A DNA stretch of 8,667 nucleotides from Planctomycetota bacterium (GTDB lineage: Bacteria > Planctomycetota > UBA8742 > SKZP01 > JAIOTL01), in contig JAIOTL010000213.1 of assembly GCA_021106775.1 (NCBI GenBank), positions 1-8,667 of the forward strand. The letters run 5' to 3'. The translations under genes and the position numbers were made by a program. The notes beneath the pieces were generated by a model. That model was not told the DNA's origin and made no database searches. It was given only the letters and a program-made list of their open reading frames with translations. How positions within the stretch are numbered: the first letter of the stretch is position 1; the number at the start of each line of letters is the position of its first letter. Positions 5,356-8,667 of this stretch are shown here, piece by piece.

Positions 5356-6581
5356 TGGAAAAGATCCTCACCAAAAACATAGAAACTCCGAATTCGCATG
5401 AAATTGACGTTTATTTGAAGAGCGGCGGATATCGGGCACTCAAAAAAGCATTGTCAATGAAATCTGCCGACATTATTGCGGAAGTCGAGAAAGCGAAGCT
5501 TGTCGGTCGTGGTGGCGCGGGTTTTCCAACAGGGCTTAAGTGGAAATTCGTTGCCGGTGAAAAGGCTGAGAAAAAATATCTCGTTTGCAATGCTGATGAA
5601 GGCGAACCCGGGACATTCAAAGACCGCGTGTTGCTTGGTAAAAACCCACATTTGCTCATCGAGGGCATGATTATTTCAGCATATGCAATGGGTGCGCAGA
5701 AGTCATATTTGTACATTCGCGGAGAGTATTTCCAGGAAATCAAGATTCTGCAAAAAGCGATAAAGGATGCGAAAGCGAAGGGAATACTTGGCGAAAAAAT
5801 TCTCGGCTCAAACTTCAGTCATGAAATGGTGCTGTTTGTTGGCGCAGGTGCTTATGTCTGCGGCGAGGAAACATCATTGTTTGAGTCTGTTGAAGGAAAT
5901 CGTGCTTGTCCCCGTGAGAAACCGCCATTCCCGACGCAGGTTGGCGTAATGCAGGGACCAACGGCAATCAACAATGTTGAAACTTTGTCGAATGTGCCTT
6001 TCATCGTAGAAAATGGTGGTGAAGCATTCTCGAAAATTGGCAACCCTGACAATCCGGGTCCAAAACTTTTCTGCATCTCCGGTCATGTGAACAAACCCGG
6101 TGTTTATGAAACGACCATGGAAATTACACTTGGCGAACTCATCAAACTCGCAGGGGGTGTCAAAGGTACGTTCAAAGCTTGTCAACCAGGCGGAGCGTCA
6201 AGTCAATTCTTAACCGACCTTGGAGTTAAGCTGAATTACAAGAGCGTAGCAGACGCTGGTAGTATGCTCGGTTCAGGTGCTGTCATTGTTTGCAATGATA
6301 CCGTGAGTATGGTTGACGCAGCGGTTAATGTCATTGACTTTTTCGCGCACGAATCATGCGGTTATTGCAACCCGTGCCAGATGGGAAGCACAAAAGCGAA
6401 ACAAATGATGCATCTTTTCCAGGACGGCAAAGGTAAACGTGAGTATCTTAAGCTTTTTGAAGATATTTTCGGTATGCAGAAAAACCTCTGCAGATGCGGT
6501 CTCGGACAGGTTGCATTGTGTGCGGTTACAAGTGCTGCGAAGCTCTTCCCACAGGAATTTGAAGAAAAATTAATGAAATAA
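5355..6581 (+). CDS. NAD-linked formate dehydrogenase, NuoF-like FMN/NAD/[4Fe-4S] subunit (FdsB/HndC core type)
   Basis: The 408-residue product is the flavin subunit that exchanges electrons with NAD(H). Visible motifs are the glycine-rich GRGGAGFPTGLKW (51-63) and NADEGEPGTFKDR (79-91) of the FMN/NADH site, then GAGAYVCGEETSL (163-175). The SLBB-like region is at about 235-310. The C-terminal [4Fe-4S] ligands are C335-x2-C338-x2-C341 plus C381 (CGLGQ). It lacks the N-terminal thioredoxin-like [2Fe-2S] domain and the C-terminal ferredoxin domain of HydB/HndC proteins of bifurcating enzymes, so it has the plain NuoF core. AGGAGG at 5342-5347 precedes the start by 7 nt. The context (NuoE-like gene before, Sec formate dehydrogenase after) argues for a formate dehydrogenase subunit rather than complex I. 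A hydrogenase partner is not excluded in principle, but none is seen. Confidence 0.93.
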   Translation: MEKILTKNIETPNSHEIDVYLKSGGYRALKKALSMKSADIIAEVEKAKLVGRGGAGFPTGLKWKFVAGEKAEKKYLVCNADEGEPGTFKDRVLLGKNPHLLIEGMIISAYAMGAQKSYLYIRGEYFQEIKILQKAIKDAKAKGILGEKILGSNFSHEMVLFVGAGAYVCGEETSLFESVEGNRACPREKPPFPTQVGVMQGPTAINNVETLSNVPFIVENGGEAFSKIGNPDNPGPKLFCISGHVNKPGVYETTMEITLGELIKLAGGVKGTFKACQPGGASSQFLTDLGVKLNYKSVADAGSMLGSGAVIVCNDTVSMVDAAVNVIDFFAHESCGYCNPCQMGSTKAKQMMHLFQDGKGKREYLKLFEDIFGMQKNLCRCGLGQVALCAVTSAAKLFPQEFEEKLMK

Positions 6582-6693
6582 CATAACAGGTAAACCTGCT
6601 TTTACTCACGGCATTGACAATAGGACTCAAGAGTTATTTGACCAATTGACAGTGTTGTAAACTTAAAGCAGAAAGTCTGAAAGGGAGCCAAAA
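6582..6693 (+). other. Intra-operon gap holding repeat copy B and the ribosome site of the catalytic gene
   Basis: A 112-bp gap separates the flavin and catalytic subunit genes, whereas the first two genes overlap. Most of it (6587-6667) is repeat copy B. The last part carries GGGAG at 6683-6687, 6 nt before ATG 6694. The hairpin at the start of the repeat is only 4 bp and is followed by CTTTTA, too weak for a convincing terminator. No separate promoter is evident. Confidence 0.7.
6587..6667. repeat. 81-bp dispersed direct repeat, copy B
   Basis: This copy has 90% identity to 4577-4657 in the same orientation, starting at CAGGTAAACCTG and ending at TAAA. The eight substitutions are scattered and there are no gaps. 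The inverted repeat is kept in altered form: CATTGACAATAGG (6612-6624) against CCAATTGACAGTG (6642-6654). One change gives a G-U wobble and one restores a G-C pair, while another pair is lost. Unlike copy A it has no palindromic-repeat flanks, so the 81-bp unit is an element in its own right. Confidence 0.85.
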
Positions 6694-8667
6694 ATGACAG
6701 TGAAAATCACTATTTGTGGCAAGCCAGTGGAAGCACAGGAAAACTGGACGATTCTTGAAGCTGCTGAATCCATCGGCATCAAGATTCCCCGACTGTGCCA
6801 CATGAAAGGGCTTTCTGAGCCAATGAACTGCAGAATTTGCAGCGTGAAAGTTAAGGGCAGACCGCGCACGGTACCCGCATGTGGGACGAAGGTCGAAGAT
6901 GGCATGGAAGTTATCGCTTTCGGTGAGGAACTTGAGAATTACCGGAAAACACTCATCGAAACCATGCTGACAACCGGTCATCACAACTGTTACACCTGTG
7001 AATCCAACGGAAAATGCGAGCTGCAGGACCTTGCCTATCAGTACGGCATTGAAATAACAACTATGCCTGAAGATGACAAGACCTGGGAATACATCGAAAC
7101 CAGCGAGGTTTTGGCGCTTGACCGCAATAAATGTATCCTTTGCGGCAGATGCGTGCGCACTTGCTCGGAAAAGGTGCTTTCGTTTGTGTATGATTTCGCG
7201 AACAAGGGTTATCAGACGCATTTGTCAATCGGTGCATCAGAAGAATTCCAGGAAGCAAATTGTGTTTCATGTGGAAATTGCGTTCAGGCTTGTCCGACGG
7301 GTGCTTTGTCGATGAAAAATGCTCGAGGCAAAGGTCGCGTTTGGGAATATGATAAACATTCGTCGATTTGCCCGTACTGCGGCGTGGGCTGTCAGCTTGA
7401 ACTGTGGGTCAAGGACAATAAAATCGAACGCGTTTACGGTCTTGACGGTCAGGACAACAACGAGTTAACCTGCGCTAAAGGTCGCTTCGGGCTCGATTTT
7501 GTCAACCATCCAGATAGATTGACTGACCCGCTTATTCGCAAAAACGGCAAACTCGAAAAAGCCACCTGGGATGAAGCATTAAATCTTATCGCAAGTAAAT
7601 TCACGCAAATCAAGAAGGAAAACGGTCCCGATGCAATTGCGGGTCTGGCTTCCGCAAAAGTTACCAACGAAGAGAATTATCTTTTCCAGAAATTTATGCG
7701 TGCTGTGATAGGAACGAATAATGTTGACCATTGCGCCCGGTTGTGACACAGCTCAACTGTAGCCGGTCTGGCTAAAGCTTTCGGTAGTGGTGCAATGACA
7801 AACGGTATTCACGACTGCATTGAAGATGCTGATACAATCTTCGTTATCGGTACGAACACCACTGAAAACCATCCTGTGATGGGTTACAATATCAAAAAGC
7901 AGGTTAAATATCACGGCAAAAAGCTTGTGGTTGCTGACCCTCGTAAAATCGAACTTGCTGAACATGCTGACGTTTGGCTGCGTCAGCGTTGCGGCACAGA
8001 TGTAGCTTTGCTAAATGGTTTGATGAATTACATTATTACGCATGATTTACATGATAAGAAATTTATCGAGGAAAGAACTGAAAACTTCGATAAACTCTGG
8101 GAAGTTGTGAAAAAGTTTGATCTTGAAACAACCTCGCGAATAACGGGTTGTGAGCAGAAAGACATCGCCAAAGCCGGTGAGTTGATTGGTGGAGCGAATG
8201 TAGCGTCGCTTTTATATGCAATGGGAATCACCCAGCATACAACAGGAACGGATAATGTTCTGAGTTGTGCGAACCTGCAGATGGTCTGCGGCAACATGGG
8301 CAAGCCGGGTGGTGGCGTAAATCCTCTGCGCGGTCAGAATAACGTTCAGGGTGCCTGCGACATGGGCGGTCTGCCGAATGTTTTCCCAGCATACCAGAAA
8401 GTCATCGACGAAAACGCTGTGAAGAAATTCATGGACGCCTGGAGCAAGCCGAACTGGCAGTGCAAACTTGAGGCAAAAGTCGGTTTGACAATCCTTGAGA
8501 TGTTCGAAAGCATCGAGAAAAAGGAACTCCGCGGATTGTACATTATGGGTGAAAACCCGATGCTTTCAGACCCGAATCTTGACCATGTTGCGCATGTACT
8601 CAATGAATGCGAATTTATGGTGGTTCAGGACATCTTCCTGACGGAAACCGCTGCTGTTGCCGACGTC
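6694..8667 (+). CDS. fdhA: Formate dehydrogenase catalytic subunit, selenocysteine-containing, Mo/W-bisPGD and Fe-S (partial, 3' end beyond window)
   Basis: This gene catalyses formate to CO2 (reversible), passing electrons to the NuoEF-like subunits. The domains in order are: a plant-type [2Fe-2S] domain with C35-x10-C46-x2-C49-x13-C63; a NuoG-like His-Cys cluster (H96 or H97, C99, C102, C108); two ferredoxin clusters (C147, C150, C153, C157 and C190, C193, C196, C200); the molybdopterin-domain [4Fe-4S] C226-x2-C229-x3-C233-x26-C260 with K262; then the bisPGD catalytic domain. The TGA at 7744 is codon 351, in CARLUHSSTVAG, the active-site Sec-His pair (E. coli FdhF U140-H141). R546 in NPLRGQNN matches the catalytic arginine (E. 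coli R333). The frame is open through codon 658 at the window end. Roughly the last quarter to third of a typical approximately 900-residue subunit is missing. GGGAG at 6683 supports the start. Without Sec insertion only a 350-residue electron-transfer fragment would be made. Confidence 0.95.
7744..7746 (+). other. Selenocysteine codon (recoded in-frame TGA)
   Basis: TGA lies in frame at codon 351 between CARL and HSSTVAG, the active-site context of formate dehydrogenases. The frame continues for 307 sense codons with strong family motifs (for example LRGQNNVQGACDMGGLPN). Read-through as Sec is therefore required. The host must carry selA, selB, selC and selD, none of which is in this window. 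Confidence 0.95.
7757..7777 (+). promoter_or_regulatory. Bacterial SECIS hairpin
   Basis: CTGTAGCC (7757-7764) pairs with GGCTAAAG (7770-7777), with one internal G-A mismatch, around the loop GGTCT (7765-7769). Counting the T of TGA as 1, position 17 is U, 23 is G and 24 is U. These are the same bases at the same positions as the SelB-contacting U17, G23 and U24 of the E. coli fdhF element. The GGTCTG loop string is also shared. Confidence 0.85.

Noticed and set aside
4879..6581. Complex I (NuoE and NuoF) genes
   Set aside because: No membrane-arm or other nuo genes accompany them, and the next gene is a Sec formate dehydrogenase with a NuoG-like N-terminus. The set is a soluble NAD-linked formate dehydrogenase.
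6587..6605. Terminator between the flavin and catalytic subunit genes
   Set aside because: The CAGG/CCTG stem is only 4 bp and is followed by CTTTTA. It is too weak, and the same hairpin occurs far from any gene end in copy A.
4577..6667. CRISPR-like array
   Set aside because: There are only two copies, 2 kb apart with genes between them, and no regular spacers.
6634..7221. Minus-strand frame of 195 codons
   Set aside because: It is antisense to the cysteine-rich N-terminal part of the formate dehydrogenase gene and has no recognisable domain.
6694..7746. Separate 350-residue NuoG-like protein, or a pseudogene broken by a stop
   Set aside because: The frame continues unbroken after the TGA with the formate dehydrogenase active site, and a SECIS hairpin in the correct register follows. 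Selenocysteine insertion is the better explanation.

Overview
The window is moderately AT-rich bacterial DNA. It suggests an anaerobe or facultative anaerobe that makes selenoproteins. A secreted protein built of choice-of-anchor-D (ASH) and lamin-tail (LTD) domains, plus abundant small palindromic repeats in the gaps, would fit the Fibrobacteres-Chlorobi-Bacteroidetes side of the tree. That placement is inference and weak.

Layout. Positions 197-1810 (+) encode a 537-residue exported protein of three ASH-like beta-sandwich domains followed by an LTD. A 325-bp gap (1811-2136) holds a mosaic of short palindromic repeats. It ends in a strong rho-independent terminator (2137-2170) for the leftward genes. 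Three leftward genes follow: a D-2-hydroxyacid / phosphoglycerate dehydrogenase homologue (2196-3068), a small two-helix membrane protein (3187-3708) and a soluble protein I do not recognise (3793-4413). A 465-bp divergent gap (4414-4878) carries more palindromic repeats, the first copy of an 81-bp repeat, and a perfect Crp/Fnr-type operator (TGTGA-N6-TCACA) just upstream of the rightward operon.

The rightward operon (4879 to the window end) encodes an NAD-linked formate dehydrogenase. A NuoE-like [2Fe-2S] subunit overlaps a NuoF-like FMN/NAD/[4Fe-4S] subunit by one base. After a 112-bp gap filled by the second copy of the 81-bp repeat comes a large iron-sulfur molybdenum/tungsten-bisPGD catalytic subunit. 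The catalytic gene contains an in-frame TGA at 7744-7746, exactly where formate dehydrogenases carry their active-site selenocysteine. A SECIS-like hairpin follows in the same register as in E. coli fdhF. The reading frame then stays open to the window edge, so residues 352-658 are visible and the C-terminus is missing.

Together the three subunits should pass electrons from formate at the Mo/W-Sec site, through a chain of iron-sulfur clusters, to FMN and NAD+ (or run in reverse for CO2 reduction). The operator suggests control by a Crp/Fnr-family regulator. The most notable points are the recoded TGA, which an ordinary gene caller would treat as a gene end; the 90%-identical repeat that occurs both in the operon's upstream region and inside the operon; and the operator.
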